In this document: in pieces, positions 8,026 to 19,200 of the stretch | How the letters are laid out: every line of letters begins with the position of its first letter | Position numbering within the stretch: position 1 is the first letter of the stretch | Origin: Candidatus Calescibacterium sp. | GTDB taxonomy: Bacteria > Calescibacteriota > Calescibacteriia > Calescibacteriales > Calescibacteriaceae | Length of the DNA stretch: 64,000 nucleotides | Direction: 5' to 3' | Assembly: GCA_025060505.1 (NCBI GenBank) | Contig: JANXBU010000002.1 | Location: 142,582 to 206,581, forward strand | Translations under genes and position numbers: made by a program | Notes under the pieces: model-generated | What the model was told of the DNA's origin: nothing | Database searches by the model: none | The model's input: the letters and a program-made list of their open reading frames with translations, nothing else

Positions 8026-9897
8026 TTACCCGTATGAAATTATTCTTTCTATTGATCTTTTTATTCCTTCTTTATCTAGTCCGATCAGTGAAAGTAGTTC
8101 AGCTCTTGAACCTTGATCTATGAAGAAATCGGGTGTTCCCATTCGTATTATATCAGCTTTTATTTTTTTGTCAGCGAGTAGTTCAATTACTGCTGAACCG
8201 AAGCCACCATCTTTTCTTGCTTCCTCCAGAGTTATAACTCTTTTTGTTCTCTGGGCATATTGGCATATAAGTTCGGTATCAAGCGGTTTTGCGAACTTTG
8301 AGTTTATTACGGCTACTGAGCATCCATATTTTTTCTCAGCTTCTTCTGCTGCTCTGAGAGCTTCATAAACAAGGCTCCCATAGGCCAGTATCACTACATC
8401 TGATCCATCTTTTTTTACTTCTGCTTTCCCTATTTCTATTATTTTTGGTTCGGTTTTTGGTACATCTGGAACTTCAGATCTTGGATACCTTATAGCGCAA
8501 GGTTTTCCCAGTTCCAAAGCTGTCAGGAGCATATCTCTCATATCATTTTCATCTGCTGGAGACATAAGAACCATGTTAGGTATGGGACGCAGGTATGCTA
8601 TATCAAACACACCATGGTGAGTTGCACCATCTTCTCCAACTATTCCAGCTCTATCTATACATAATATAACGGGAGCGTTCTGTATAGCTACATCGTGTAA
8701 TATCTGGTCGTAGGCTCTTTGCAGGAATGTGGAGTATATTGCTACAAATGGTCTCATACCAGCAAGAGCTAATCCGGCTCCAAAAGTCACAGCATGTTGT
8801 TCTGCTATTGCTACATCGTAAAATCTATCTGGAAGGTTTGCTTGAAGCTTATCGAGAGCAGTACCAAGAGGCATAGCAGCTGTTATTCCAACAACTCTTT
8901 TATCTCTCTTCGCAAGTTCAACTATAAAGTCTCCAAAAACAGATGAAAAGGACGGTCTTGATGCCTTTTTCAGAACTTTACCTGTATGTTTATCAAATGG
9001 TGGGATTCTGTGAAAAACCTCGGGATCATCCTCGGCGGGTTTATATCCTTTTCCTTTTTTTGTTTTCACATGAACTAAAACCGGCCCTTTCCATTCTTTT
9101 ACTTTTTTGAGTATCCATATGAGTTCTTTGAGGTTGTGACCATCTACCGGACCGAAATAGTAAAATCCAAGAGCTTCAAAAAATATTCCGGGTGTCATAA
9201 GAGATATTAAAGAAGCTTCTCCTCTTCTTATTATTCTTATTAAATCCTCGCCTTTCTGGGAAAGGACTTCCCTTATAAATTTTTTAATAGATTCTCGTGC
9301 TCTGAAAAATATAGGTTCAGCCATTATTTTAGAAAAGTACGAAGCAATTGCTCCTCTGTTTGGGGAAATAGACATACCATTATCGTTCAGTATTACGATT
9401 AGGTCAGATCTCATATCTCCGGCATGGTTCATCGCTTCGTAGGCCATACCACATGTCATAGCTCCATCGCCTATTACAGCTACAATTTTTCCGTTTCTCC
9501 CAAGTTTCTTGTTAGCTTCTGCTATTCCCAGAGCAGATGAAACAGATGTTCCGACATGTCCGGCACCAATTATATCATATTCTGATTCCTCTCTTCTCAG
9601 AAATCCGCCAAGACCGTTCCATATCTTCAATGTATGAAAATATTCTTTTCTGCCTGTTATGAGCTTGTGTGAATATGCTTGGTATCCTCCGTCAAATATG
9701 ATTTTATCCTTAGGCATATCAAATACATAGTGCAGAGCTAAAACGAGTTCAACTATTCCGAGCGATGGTGAAAGGTGCCCACCGTTTTTTGATACTACGT
9801 CTACTATTATCTCTCTTATCTCTTCTGATAGCTTTTCGATCTCCTCTATTTTGAGATTCTTTATATCTTTCGGACTGTTTATCCTCTCAATAAGCAT
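8026..9897 (-). CDS. dxs: 1-deoxy-D-xylulose-5-phosphate synthase (divergent)
   Basis: DXS condenses pyruvate and glyceraldehyde-3-phosphate using ThDP, the first step of the MEP isoprenoid pathway. The protein has the DXS domain order: GGHLSPSLGIVEL, the ThDP-binding GDGAMTCGMAYEAMNHAG and LNDNGMSISPN, PVDGH, then the transketolase-like IAEQHAVTFGAG with its catalytic Glu and DGATHHGVFD. The near-invariant GHQAYPH motif reads GYQAYSH. The ORF is open to 10077, but ATG 9897 gives the usual length of about 623 residues. It is preceded by TAAAAT ending 7 nt upstream, and it avoids overlap with the divergent lipoprotein gene. The upstream 60 codons are basic and have no DXS counterpart. ispD, another MEP gene, lies at 37.8 kb. 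Confidence 0.9.
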   Translation of the reverse strand: MLIERINSPKDIKNLKIEEIEKLSEEIREIIVDVVSKNGGHLSPSLGIVELVLALHYVFDMPKDKIIFDGGYQAYSHKLITGRKEYFHTLKIWNGLGGFLRREESEYDIIGAGHVGTSVSSALGIAEANKKLGRNGKIVAVIGDGAMTCGMAYEAMNHAGDMRSDLIVILNDNGMSISPNRGAIASYFSKIMAEPIFFRARESIKKFIREVLSQKGEDLIRIIRRGEASLISLMTPGIFFEALGFYYFGPVDGHNLKELIWILKKVKEWKGPVLVHVKTKKGKGYKPAEDDPEVFHRIPPFDKHTGKVLKKASRPSFSSVFGDFIVELAKRDKRVVGITAAMPLGTALDKLQANLPDRFYDVAIAEQHAVTFGAGLALAGMRPFVAIYSTFLQRAYDQILHDVAIQNAPVILCIDRAGIVGEDGATHHGVFDIAYLRPIPNMVLMSPADENDMRDMLLTALELGKPCAIRYPRSEVPDVPKTEPKIIEIGKAEVKKDGSDVVILAYGSLVYEALRAAEEAEKKYGCSVAVINSKFAKPLDTELICQYAQRTKRVITLEEARKDGGFGSAVIELLADKKIKADIIRMGTPDFFIDQGSRAELLSLIGLDKEGIKRSIERIISYG

Positions 9898-10025
9898 AAA
9901 TCCTATTTTATTCAGAGAAGCTATCCTTTTTTGTTTTTTTAGTTTTTTGAGGTTGTGTGAAGAGGTTCCTTTCATTGTTTTGAAAATCTTTTTTATTAAT
10001 CCGAACTTCTTTTTAATATATCCTT

Positions 10026-10469
10026 GTGTCAAATTTATCAAAGAATCTGGGCTTTCTTCTACTGTTTTTTTCGTCATGTTTTTCTATGAAAGAGTATTTT
10101 GAGATAAATATCAAAAGCAATACGAGGTGGATTGTTCAGGAAAGCTATGCTTTGGGAAGTAGGAATGAGCAGTACGGTTCAGAGCAAAAAATAAGGGCTT
10201 CTGCTGAGATTGTAGATTATCAAGAAAATCCAGGAGTTTTTGATATTGATGGAAAAGTGCGGGGATATTCTTTGTATGTTTATGTAAAGTATAGTATTTC
10301 TTGTCCTGACAACACTTTTTATAATGGGGTTAGTTCTTTTGAAGAGTTCTTCACAGCAAAAGATCCATATAGCTACAAGGTAAGTCTTGAAAGAGCAAGA
10401 AAAACTATACTTGGAAAGATAAAAAATTATCTGATTGGTAAATCAAAAGATAAATGTCATAATGCCTGA
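10026..10469 (+). CDS. LptE-like outer-membrane lipoprotein
   Basis: From GTG 10026 the protein has a short signal peptide ending in LLFFSSC, a lipobox. About 128 residues follow with alternating polar/hydrophobic strands: YALGSRNEQYGSEQKIRASAEI..YSLYVYVKYSI. It ends in an amphipathic helix (LERARKTILGKIKNYL). Size, lipobox and this strand-then-helix layout resemble LptE, the plug of the LptD lipopolysaccharide translocon, but similarity is weak. TAATAT ends 6 nt before the GTG, so the start fits the leaderless pattern. The neighbouring dxs gene is divergent. If the lipoprotein start were the ATG at 10087 the signal peptide would be lost, which is less likely. Confidence 0.5.
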   Translation: MSNLSKNLGFLLLFFSSCFSMKEYFEINIKSNTRWIVQESYALGSRNEQYGSEQKIRASAEIVDYQENPGVFDIDGKVRGYSLYVYVKYSISCPDNTFYNGVSSFEEFFTAKDPYSYKVSLERARKTILGKIKNYLIGKSKDKCHNA

Positions 10470-10859
10470 TTGGATTGAATTCTGTTTGACTGATGTATGC
10501 AAGTTTTATAAGATCCTTATACGATAGATGGTGATATATATATTCTTTCTAAAAAAGAATAAAGATTTTTCAGCAAGGTAATTAGATGTAGAATTCATAT
10601 TATCTTAATTCTGAATATGTTTTGTAATGTGTTTTGTTGATGATACTCTGTTCCCTGGATTTTTGATTTTGATATTTTCTCTAAGGGAAAATGTTCTTGA
10701 AGGAGCTTTTTATTTTCTCAGGATTTTTGCAAGGGAGCAAAGTGGTTGGTCTAAATTTTGATGGTATAATTTATACTTCAAAACATTATTTTATGTTTGA
10801 TTCAGAGCAAGCTGAAAATGTTTTTAGAGATCTATTTAAGATTATTATATCAGATTTAT
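10470..10859. other. Intergenic spacer before uvrA
   Basis: About 390 bp of A/T-rich sequence without a credible ORF, RNA gene or repeat. The ORF track extends uvrA upstream to 10797, but the residues added there have no UvrA counterpart, so I treat them as untranslated. TATAAT at 10765-10770 could be a -10 element for a longer uvrA leader. Confidence 0.4.
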
Positions 10860-13664
10860 ATGGCTTCTGATTTCATTTATGTAAAGGGAGCGCGACAGCA
10901 TAATCTCAAAAACATAGATGTAAAGATCCCAAAAAATAAATTTGTTGTTGTGAGTGGTGTTTCCGGTTCCGGAAAATCATCTTTGGTTTTTGATATACTT
11001 TTTGCAGAAGGGCAGAGAAGATATGTTGAGTGTCTTTCATCCTACGCAAGACAATTTATAGAACAGATGCCAAAACCAGACGTAGACTCTGTGGAAGGTC
11101 TCTCCCCAGCAATAGCAATAGATCAGAAGAGTGCAAGATGGAATCCTCGTTCAACAGTTGCAACTTCAACCGAAATTTACGATTACCTGAGACTGCTTTT
11201 CGCTCGGGTTGGTGACCCGTTCTGTCCGAACTGTTCAATTCCAATATCTGCAATGACCCCTCAGAGAATTGCAGAGATAATAATGGATCATCCCGAGGGA
11301 ACGAAAATTTTTATATTCTCTCCATATGTGAGAGGCAAAAAGGGTGAATACAGGAAAGAACTTGAAATCTGGAAATCCAGAGGATTTTCAAGAGTAAGAA
11401 TTGATGGAGAACTCTATGATCTTTTTGAAGCAACACCACAGCTTGATAAAAACAAAAAGCATACCATTGAAATTCTTGTTGATAGACTGGTTTTGAGGAA
11501 AGACGACGATACAAGAAGGAGAATAACATCATCTGTAGAGCAGGCAAAAGATATATCAAAGGGTCTTGTGTTGATGGAAGAAGAGCTACCAGATGGCAGA
11601 AAAAATACAAGAACATTTTCCACTGTTTTCTCTTGTCCTGAGTGCTCCTTTTCGTTTGAGGAAATAAGTCCAAGGATATTTTCTTTTAATTCTCCATATG
11701 GTGCATGTCCAACATGTCATGGAATTGGAAAAATTCTGAAAGTTGATGAGGAGCTGGTTATAGATCAGGAAAAATCAATTCAAGATGGAGCGATAAGAGC
11801 TTACAAGAATAATTTCCCAGATTACATTATAGATCTTCTTGAAGAAGTAGGAAAGTTATACAAGAAGGATATTTTCAGAGAAAAATGGAAGAATCTTCCA
11901 GAAAAAGTAAAAAGAGCGATACTTTATGCAGAGGGTCTTGAGGGCTTTGATGAGGGAGGACTAATTGACTATCTTTGGGGAAGATATGAAGAAGGATATT
12001 ACTGGGAGGTTGAAAGATACATTTCTTCTTTTGTGTGTCAAGATTGCGGTGGCTCTCGTTTGAAAAGAGAATCACTCTCAGTTTATGTTGGAGGTAAAAA
12101 TATTCATCAGCTTGCAAGTATGACTGTTGAGGATCTATATGATTTTCTCAAAAACTTGAAATTTGAAGGTGAAAAAAAGGAGATAGCTCAGAGGATTTTT
12201 TCGGAACTGATGTCTCGTCTTGAGTTTATAAAAGATGTTGGGCTTGGATACCTTGAGCTTTCTCGTGAGTCTTCATCTCTCTCAAGCGGTGAGTCTCAGA
12301 GATTAAAGCTCGCAGCTCAGCTTGGTGCCAAGTTATCTGGAGTTCTTTATGTTCTTGACGAACCAACATGCGGACTTCATCCGAGAGATATAGATAGACT
12401 TATGATGACATTGAAGAAACTTCGTGATATTGGTAACACAGTTGTTGTTGTGGAGCATGATAGAGATGCGATAGAAAACGCTGACCTTATAATAGATCTT
12501 GGAAAGGGTGGAGGAGTTTATGGTGGTAATATAGTTTTCTACGGAACTCCCGAAGAAGCAAAAAATAACGGAAATTCAAACTCTTTTACTTGCCAGTACC
12601 TTTCTGGTAAAAGAGATATAGTAGTTCCATCAAAGAGAAGAGAGCCAGATGGCAGGTGGATCATTCTCAGGGGTGCAAAAGGAAGAAACCTCAAAAATAT
12701 AACCGTTAAGTTTCCAGTTGGACTTTTCACGTGTGTCACCGGTGTTTCTGGTTCAGGCAAATCAACTCTCGTTGTAGATACATTGTACCCGGCGGTCAAG
12801 AGGTTTATTGAGGGAGATTCAAGAGAAAAACCTTTGGAATTCGATTCAATTGAGGGAGTTCAGAGTATAGATAAAGTTATTCTGGTTGATCAATCTCCAA
12901 TAGGAAGAACACCGCGTTCGAATCCAGCAACATACACCGGAATATTTACGCCAATAAGAGAGCTTTTTGCTTCTTTGCCTGAATCTCGTGCAAGAGGTTA
13001 TACTATCTCACGTTTTTCTTTCAATGTTCCCGGTGGAAGATGTGAGGAGTGTAGAGGAGAGGGTTTCATAAAAGTTGAAATGCAGCTTCTTCCAGATATG
13101 TATATAACTTGTAAAGCATGTAATGGAAAACGTTTCAACAGAGATACGCTTGAAGTAAGGTTCAAGGGAAAAAACATAGCTGAAATTCTTGATATGACTG
13201 TTGATGAATCTCTTGAATTTTTTGCGAACCAAGCTTTCATAAGAGATAAGATTCAGGTTTTAAAAGATGTCGGACTTGGTTATATAAAACTTGGACAACC
13301 TGCTACAACACTTTCTGGCGGGGAGGCGCAAAGGATACGTCTTGCACGTGAGCTTTCTAAAAAATCAACAGGTAGAACTCTGTATATACTTGATGAACCT
13401 ACAACTGGACTGCATCTTGAAGATATAAGACAGCTTGTTGATGTCTTGCAGAAGCTTGTTAGCATGGGAAATACCGTGATTGTTATAGAACATAATCTTG
13501 ATTTTGTGAAAGCTGCGGACTATATTATAGATCTTGGTCCAGAGGGAGGAGATAAAGGTGGATACCTTATAGCAGAAGGAAAACCTGAGGAGATTTCAAA
13601 ATCAGAGATTAGTATTACCGGAAAATATCTTTCAAGGGAACTCAAAAGAGCCAAGTTGCAATAA
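10860..13664 (+). CDS. uvrA: Excinuclease ABC subunit A
   Basis: UvrA is the damage-sensing dimer of nucleotide excision repair and loads UvrB. From ATG 10860 it has 934 residues and starts [20 protein letters not shown], matching the family start. Both ABC modules are intact: Walker [10 protein letters not shown] near residue 35 and GVSGSGKST near 626; signatures [12 protein letters not shown] and [12 protein letters not shown]; and Walker [13 protein letters not shown] and [12 protein letters not shown]. Two zinc modules are present (CPECSF..CPTCHG and CEECRG..CKACNG). No uvrB or uvrC is nearby. It is a single-gene unit followed by an ArsA-like gene. Confidence 0.98.
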   Translation: MASDFIYVKGARQHNLKNIDVKIPKNKFVVVSGVSGSGKSSLVFDILFAEGQRRYVECLSSYARQFIEQMPKPDVDSVEGLSPAIAIDQKSARWNPRSTVATSTEIYDYLRLLFARVGDPFCPNCSIPISAMTPQRIAEIIMDHPEGTKIFIFSPYVRGKKGEYRKELEIWKSRGFSRVRIDGELYDLFEATPQLDKNKKHTIEILVDRLVLRKDDDTRRRITSSVEQAKDISKGLVLMEEELPDGRKNTRTFSTVFSCPECSFSFEEISPRIFSFNSPYGACPTCHGIGKILKVDEELVIDQEKSIQDGAIRAYKNNFPDYIIDLLEEVGKLYKKDIFREKWKNLPEKVKRAILYAEGLEGFDEGGLIDYLWGRYEEGYYWEVERYISSFVCQDCGGSRLKRESLSVYVGGKNIHQLASMTVEDLYDFLKNLKFEGEKKEIAQRIFSELMSRLEFIKDVGLGYLELSRESSSLSSGESQRLKLAAQLGAKLSGVLYVLDEPTCGLHPRDIDRLMMTLKKLRDIGNTVVVVEHDRDAIENADLIIDLGKGGGVYGGNIVFYGTPEEAKNNGNSNSFTCQYLSGKRDIVVPSKRREPDGRWIILRGAKGRNLKNITVKFPVGLFTCVTGVSGSGKSTLVVDTLYPAVKRFIEGDSREKPLEFDSIEGVQSIDKVILVDQSPIGRTPRSNPATYTGIFTPIRELFASLPESRARGYTISRFSFNVPGGRCEECRGEGFIKVEMQLLPDMYITCKACNGKRFNRDTLEVRFKGKNIAEILDMTVDESLEFFANQAFIRDKIQVLKDVGLGYIKLGQPATTLSGGEAQRIRLARELSKKSTGRTLYILDEPTTGLHLEDIRQLVDVLQKLVSMGNTVIVIEHNLDFVKAADYIIDLGPEGGDKGGYLIAEGKPEEISKSEISITGKYLSRELKRAKLQ

Positions 13665-13728
13665 AGAGCAAAGATGAAAATAAATTTATGTAAAAGACGG
13701 TTTCAGTTTTTAATTTAAATTTTGGGCG

Positions 13729-14736
13729 ATGAGATACGGAGCAGAAACAAAAAACAGTAGATTGATATTTCTCGTCGGACCGGGTGGAGTTGGAAAAACG
13801 ACAATGTCTGCTGCTATTGGATTTGTTCTCAGAAAATTTGGAAAAACCATTGTTATCACTATAGATCCAGCAAAGCGTCTGAAATCTGCTTTATCTATAC
13901 CTATTGATGGGATGAAACAGATAAAAGAGAATCTATTTGTGACTCAGGTAGACAAAGAAAATGAGTTCAGAAAATTTGCTTTTGAGAATAATATAGGAGA
14001 TATAACAAGAACAAAGCTTTTTGAAATAGCAGCCGATCTTCTTCCTTCAGAAGAATATTCAGCGATACTGAAAATTATTGATATATACGAGAATAACAAC
14101 TTTGATTTTGTTGTGGTTGATACTCCGCCTTCTTTGAAGTTTTTAAATTTTCTCGATGCACCCGGGAAGATCAAAAGTATGTTTGAAACGGGTTCTGTTA
14201 GATATTTTCTGGAGATAGTTGCTACTGCGGGTAAAAGAGTTTCTCTTCCACTTTCTATTGCTGGAAAACTCTTTGGTTCAAATTTTATTGTAGATTTCGC
14301 TAAATTTTTAAGTTCTTTGAAAGGTGTTTTTGACAAAATGGAAGAAGTTTATCGTAAATCTGTTGATCTTCTCTCAAAGTCAATCATTATAGCTGTTGCT
14401 TCTCCTTACGACAGAAAAATAGATGAACTTAGTTTTATGCTAACGGAAATAAAAAAAAGAAAGTTGGATGCTTCTGCAATAATTATTAACAGATTTGTTG
14501 ATTTTACAGAAAACGGTATTCCGAGCAACTCACCTCAAAGCATACTAAACTTCCACAAGAATCTGGTCAATCTATCAAGAAGTATGAAGGATCGTATAAA
14601 AGAAACAGAGAAGTTCAGAGCTCCTTTGTTTGTAATAAAGGAAAAATTTGTTGATATAAACTCTCAAAAATATGTTGAATCTATTTCAAGAGAAATCGCA
14701 GATTTTGTTTCAGGTGTACTAAAGCTGAAAAGCTAA
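13729..14736 (+). CDS. ArsA/GET3-family P-loop ATPase
   Basis: This 335-residue ATPase has the deviant Walker A GPGGVGKTTMSAA at residues 17-29. The following TIDPAKRLKSAL segment is characteristic of ArsA/Get3 proteins, and the DTPPSLKFLNF motif is Walker B-like. There is only one ATPase domain and no arsenic operon, so an arsenite pump role is not supported. Bacterial single-domain ArsA homologues of this kind have mostly unknown function. TAAATT at 13716-13721 ends 7 nt before the ATG, a leaderless arrangement. The gene is followed by fur about 70 bp downstream. Confidence 0.8.
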   Translation: MRYGAETKNSRLIFLVGPGGVGKTTMSAAIGFVLRKFGKTIVITIDPAKRLKSALSIPIDGMKQIKENLFVTQVDKENEFRKFAFENNIGDITRTKLFEIAADLLPSEEYSAILKIIDIYENNNFDFVVVDTPPSLKFLNFLDAPGKIKSMFETGSVRYFLEIVATAGKRVSLPLSIAGKLFGSNFIVDFAKFLSSLKGVFDKMEEVYRKSVDLLSKSIIIAVASPYDRKIDELSFMLTEIKKRKLDASAIIINRFVDFTENGIPSNSPQSILNFHKNLVNLSRSMKDRIKETEKFRAPLFVIKEKFVDINSQKYVESISREIADFVSGVLKLKS

Positions 14737-14805
14737 AACTATGCAATCTAAAAATATTTTGGATATAAAAAATTTTTTGATTTGGGTTCTAAATTATACT
14801 TTAAT

Positions 14806-15234
14806 ATGAACAGGCAAGAAATTTTAAATAAGTTTAAGGAAAAAGGATTGAGAGTAACTCCGCAGAGACTTACCTTATTTATGAAATTAGCTGAAATGAA
14901 AGGGCATATAAAGGCAGAAGACCTTTACAATGCTTTAAAGGAGGAGATACCTTCGATTTCAATAAGTACTGTTTACAGAACTTTGAAGGAGTTTGAAAGC
15001 AAGGGTTTTATATATTCTCTACCGTCTTCAACAGACTATGGTTTGACTGTTTTTGATACGAATTTGGAGCCACACCACCACTTTATATGTTTGCGATGCG
15101 AAAAAATTTATGATGTGCCCGAGGAATATGTTGAGATAAAAGTAAAAAATATTCAGGGGTCAATCCAATATGAAACGGTTATTATGAAAGGTTTGTGTGA
15201 GTCTTGCAAAAATAAGAAGAAAAAAGTATCGTAG
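14806..15234 (+). CDS. Fur-family metal-responsive transcriptional regulator
   Basis: The protein has 142 residues from ATG 14806, which is 5 nt after TATACT; the ORF-track start 8 codons upstream is unnecessary. An N-terminal winged helix (GLRVTPQRLTLF, SISTVYRTLKEFESKGFI) is followed by the Fur dimerisation domain with the HHHFICLRCEKIYDV metal region. Two Cys-x2-Cys pairs (CLRC and CESC) would form the structural zinc site found in PerR and many Fur proteins. Whether it senses iron, peroxide or another metal cannot be decided. A basic KNKKKK tail ends the protein. Confidence 0.92.
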   Translation: MNRQEILNKFKEKGLRVTPQRLTLFMKLAEMKGHIKAEDLYNALKEEIPSISISTVYRTLKEFESKGFIYSLPSSTDYGLTVFDTNLEPHHHFICLRCEKIYDVPEEYVEIKVKNIQGSIQYETVIMKGLCESCKNKKKKVS

Positions 15235-15355
15235 AATCCTATACGACATCTAGCGATTTCCCCATTCAGGTCAAACCAGAACGAACGAGTAAATTTTCGA
15301 ATGAAATCCGTAATTTCTCAAGTTTTTTCTTTTTCTATAACATTTGACTTGTTTT

Positions 15356-15964
15356 ATGCGTATAGTTGAGTTCCTGAAAAAGGACTTCAAGATATTTTAT
15401 AGAAAGAAGACAGTATTTGTTTTGCCTATTGTTTTTTCTTTTGTGTCTGCCATTGTGATTTCGTTTTTTGTTCAGAGGGCATCGTACGAGCTTATGTGGA
15501 TTGTATTTCTTTTTGCTTCGGTTTATCCTCAAATTGAAATAATGAGAAGTGAATTTGAAGATGATGTGATAGAATCTCTTATAACATCTCCTGTAAGTAG
15601 TGGAGATATCTTTATTTCAAAATTCTTGTTCGGTTTCATATTTTTGAGTATAGTTGGATTTTTTACAATTATTTTCTTTGTGTTTTTCACAAATTTACAA
15701 GTTTCAACTTCCTTGCTGTTTTCTTTTGCCATATCGCTTGTTGGTATAGTTTCTCTATCTACTCTATTTTCTCTATTTGCTGTGTCAGAAGATATAAGTT
15801 TTCCAGCATACTATGTTATAGTTTTCCCTTTCTATATCCCTGTGATAATATCTTCTGTGAAGTTTGTTGAGGGAGACTCCTTTGCTCTGAGATTGATTTT
15901 AGGTTTTGATATAATAAATTTCTTCGCTTCCTATGCTCTCTTTGACATAAGAAAACTACAATAG
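15356..15964 (+). CDS. CcmB-like heme-exporter/ABC-type permease
   Basis: The protein has about 202 residues with six predicted membrane helices. It starts MRIVEFLKKDFKIFYRKKT, a cytoplasmic basic segment typical of CcmB, the membrane subunit of the CcmABC system of cytochrome c maturation. The EFEDDVIESLITSPVSSGDIF loop after the second helix and FPFYIPVIISSV in a late helix resemble CcmB's conserved regions (usually LPLYvPvLI). No CcmA ATPase, CcmC or cytochrome c gene is visible here. A generic ABC-2 permease is the alternative. I chose ATG 15356 over the track's 15344. Confidence 0.65.
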   Translation: MRIVEFLKKDFKIFYRKKTVFVLPIVFSFVSAIVISFFVQRASYELMWIVFLFASVYPQIEIMRSEFEDDVIESLITSPVSSGDIFISKFLFGFIFLSIVGFFTIIFFVFFTNLQVSTSLLFSFAISLVGIVSLSTLFSLFAVSEDISFPAYYVIVFPFYIPVIISSVKFVEGDSFALRLILGFDIINFFASYALFDIRKLQ

Positions 15965-16022
15965 AATTTGATTTGAATAGAATTTGATTTGTCGAAATCA
16001 GAAAAATAACGAAATATTATTT

Positions 16023-16265
16023 ATGTATCTGAATATGCCATACGATCAGAAACTCAAGGAGAAAGCCAGAAAGATTCTTGAAGCTATGGAGAAATGGAAA
16101 GAAGCTGTTGCCAAATCTCAAATGGAGGAAATCAAGAAACACTCGCTTGAGATTGAGGAGTTGGGTAAGGATCTGATGAAGTCTATTTTCAAAGATGTAT
16201 ATCCCGGAGAAACTTTGTCTTCTGTGGTAAGAAAGGTTCTTGAAGAAGACCAGATTTCAAGCTAA
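16023..16265 (+). CDS. Small helical protein of unknown function
   Basis: A protein of about 80 residues, rich in Lys and Glu and predicted mostly helical (KLKEKARKILEAMEKWKEAV..MEEIKKHSLEIEELGKDL). It could form a short coiled coil. I do not recognise a family. The start may be ATG 16023, just after TATTAT, or ATG 16035 (MPYDQK). The 13 codons before 16023 in the ORF track lie in A/T-rich spacer and are unlikely to be translated. It lies between the CcmB-like gene and the convergent giant lipoprotein gene. Confidence 0.5.
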   Translation: MYLNMPYDQKLKEKARKILEAMEKWKEAVAKSQMEEIKKHSLEIEELGKDLMKSIFKDVYPGETLSSVVRKVLEEDQISS

Positions 16266-16297
16266 GTGATTGAGCTTAAAGGAGTTTGAGAAAAGTT

Positions 16298-19200
16298 TCA
16301 CATCTTAAACCTAAATTTTCTCTTCTTTTTTCTCAGATATACAAAGAGTAGAGCTACTGGGATAAGTGATACCAGAGCTGCTGCGGAGGAACATCCATAG
16401 TTCTGCTTTTGTTCTTTTTCTGATATCTTACTTTCTTCTGTTTCTTTTTCAACAAAAGATGGAGCAGGAGAGTAAGTTTTTCTTTTGAATACAACAACAC
16501 ACCCGTTTTCATGTATCATAAGTACATCGGTAAATCCATCTGATGTAAAGTCTGCAACTTCTATACGCGGACTTGAGTTTGAACCTATAAAACCAGAGTT
16601 CGTTACAGATGAAAAGTACGAGGAACCAGAGGCTGGGAATTGATTATCAGAGTATGAAATTCTCAAGTTAAAATGTGTGATTTTGAGAGGATAGCTCCTA
16701 TAACCTGTATAAAGGTAATCAGGTGTTGCATCGTTGTTGAGTTCTGCGATCTTGAACTCTATGCCGTTGAGCGGACTCCCAATAGTAGCATTTGTAGTTG
16801 TAAATAAATAAAAGGTTATTGAGTTTCCGGAGGAATTGTTTATGTAAAGATCTAAGAAAAAGTTCGTGGATTGAGATACATAAGTTAGATCAGATCTATA
16901 AACAACTATGTCAATTTTCCCATCTGAGTTGAAGTCTCCAGATTCTATTCTATGTGGATATGTTACAGGAATGGTTGCAGATGTGTCAAATCCATTTCCG
17001 GTATTTCTAGCAATGTATAAATAGTTGTAATCGCTGTTCACTCCGACTATATCTGGCTTTCCATCTGAGTCTATGTCTTCTATAACTGCATCTGGGGTCC
17101 AACCTGATGATACTGCTCCAAGGGAAACGAAGTTTGGAAAGCTTGTACCATTTCCATAAGAGTAATAGGAAGGCCCAGAGCATCCCACGAACACATCCTT
17201 TACACCGTCAGAATTGAAGTCAGATGACATAATCTTGAATGAATAGCAGTCCGGAGGTAGGGGAGATGTAGATTTCAATAAGAAGTTTATGGATGATGAA
17301 GAGGTGTTTTCATAGAGAATTAATGGCACATTAGAGAAATGTAAACATGTTACAACTATATCTGGTTTTGAATCTCCTGTGAAGTTATCAACAGCAAAAA
17401 TTGGTATACATTGTGTCAGGTATGATGAAAAGAAAGTAGATGATACAGAGAACGTGCCAGCTCCTGAACCTGTAAGTATTGCAAGGTATCCAGATGCTCC
17501 AAGTCCAACAACTATGTCTTGTTTTCCGTCGTTGTTGAAGTCTCCTATTGCAAAGTCGTTATCATTGTATACCAGAGGTATCGCACAGCTTGAAATTGGT
17601 GTGAAGAAGTCTGCTGAATGGAATTGTCTTGTTATGCTTATTGTTGTGGTCGCTACTCCATAGTTTCCGCATGAGTTTACTGCTTTGACTCTTACTGTTT
17701 TTGTTGAATAAAATGTATAGTTTGTGGATGGAGATGTTGAGACAGCATCTATTATTCCGTTGTTGTCAAAGTCCCACTGGTACTGAGATATTGTGAATGA
17801 CGAGTAGGCATTTGCTGTGAGCGTTACGGTAAGCGGGGCTGGTCCGGAGGATGGGTTTGCAGTAAGAGAGACAGTTGGAATATCGCATTGAGGTTGTGCT
17901 GTCACTATTATTGTCAAGTTTCTTGTATCACTTGCTTCTTCGTCATCGTAAACGGTAACAGAGGCGGAAAATGTTCCCGCTGTTGTATATGTGTGTGTTG
18001 CAGAGACTGATAAGGTCTCCGAATCTATAACTCTTTGAAATCCGTCTCCAAACGTAAACACATATCTTTTTATTTTGTAGTTATCTGTTACGCTAGCTGA
18101 AAAGTTCACCGAAAGCGGGACAGAACCGAATGTTGTAGATGCTACAAATGATGTTATTGTAGGGGACGTATTTCTGACGTATATGTTTGTGTAAGTTGAG
18201 GAGCTTCCGTATCTGTTTATGGCTGTGGCTTGAGCTACAATAATACCAGACCTTGTGTATGTGTGCTGTGCTCTTGGTATTTGAGAAATAAACGCTGTAC
18301 CATCTCCGAGATCCCATCTGAGAGATTCGAAGTTCTGAGCGTTCAGATTAAAATCAACTTGCAGAGGTTTTATTCCTTCTGTGGAGGACGCTGAAAAAGA
18401 AATTATTTTGGGTGGTTCCCCTATATCCACCGTTATGCTGTCTTGAGCTGTTATGTTATCCTCACTTCTTGCTTCGGCGGTGATTTTGAATACTCTGGGC
18501 GAAGAAAATGCTCTCTGAACGAAAGTCAAACTGTTTGTTACCTTCTGTGAACCATCTCCGAAGTCCCATGTTATGCTTTCTGCGTTTGTTGTTTCTACTT
18601 GAAATGTTATTACTTCTCCTACCAAAGCTATTCTTTTGCTTGCATATATTTTTACATATGGAGTTTTGGGAATATTTTTGATCCTTATGGTTTTCGTTTT
18701 GTAATCGCATTTCCAGTTCTCATCGCACACATTGAAGTAGATATCGATGTTTTTATCTTGTTTTACATCAAAAGATATGCTGGGGGTGTTTGAGAAAATA
18801 TTCACTGTGTTGTATTCAATGCTCTGGTCATAATCAACAAATGTGGAGAACCGAAGCTCTTCCCAATCTGAGTCTGGATCGGTCGCCGAAAGTCTCAGAG
18901 AATATGTCTTTCCTTCTTCAAATTCATCCGGAACATACTCAAGCACAAGTTTTGGAGCTATGCTTCTGATATATACATATCCGCACCTGGAAACTTGGTT
19001 TTCCTCATCTGAAACTTGCGCACATATGTATGAATTCTTTTTTATTCTGTATGTTATGCTTTTTCCTTCTCCTATTGGATTACCGTCTGCAAACCATCTG
19101 TAATTCAAACTTGCACTATCTTGATCTTCTGCGTTTACATCAAGCCTTATAAGTTCATTCTTGTTTGCCTCGGATGGAGATGAAAATGTAGTTATACGAG

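Noticed and set aside
9620-9720. First thought that the DXS His-to-Tyr change hit E. coli His49
   Set aside because: Counting the E. coli sequence shows that His49 lies in the SGH motif, which is conserved here (GGHLS). The altered residue corresponds to His80 of GHQAYPH, so I report that instead.
13729-14736. Arsenic resistance operon
   Set aside because: The ArsA-like ATPase has one domain and no arsB/arsC neighbours; the following regulator is Fur-like, not ArsR.
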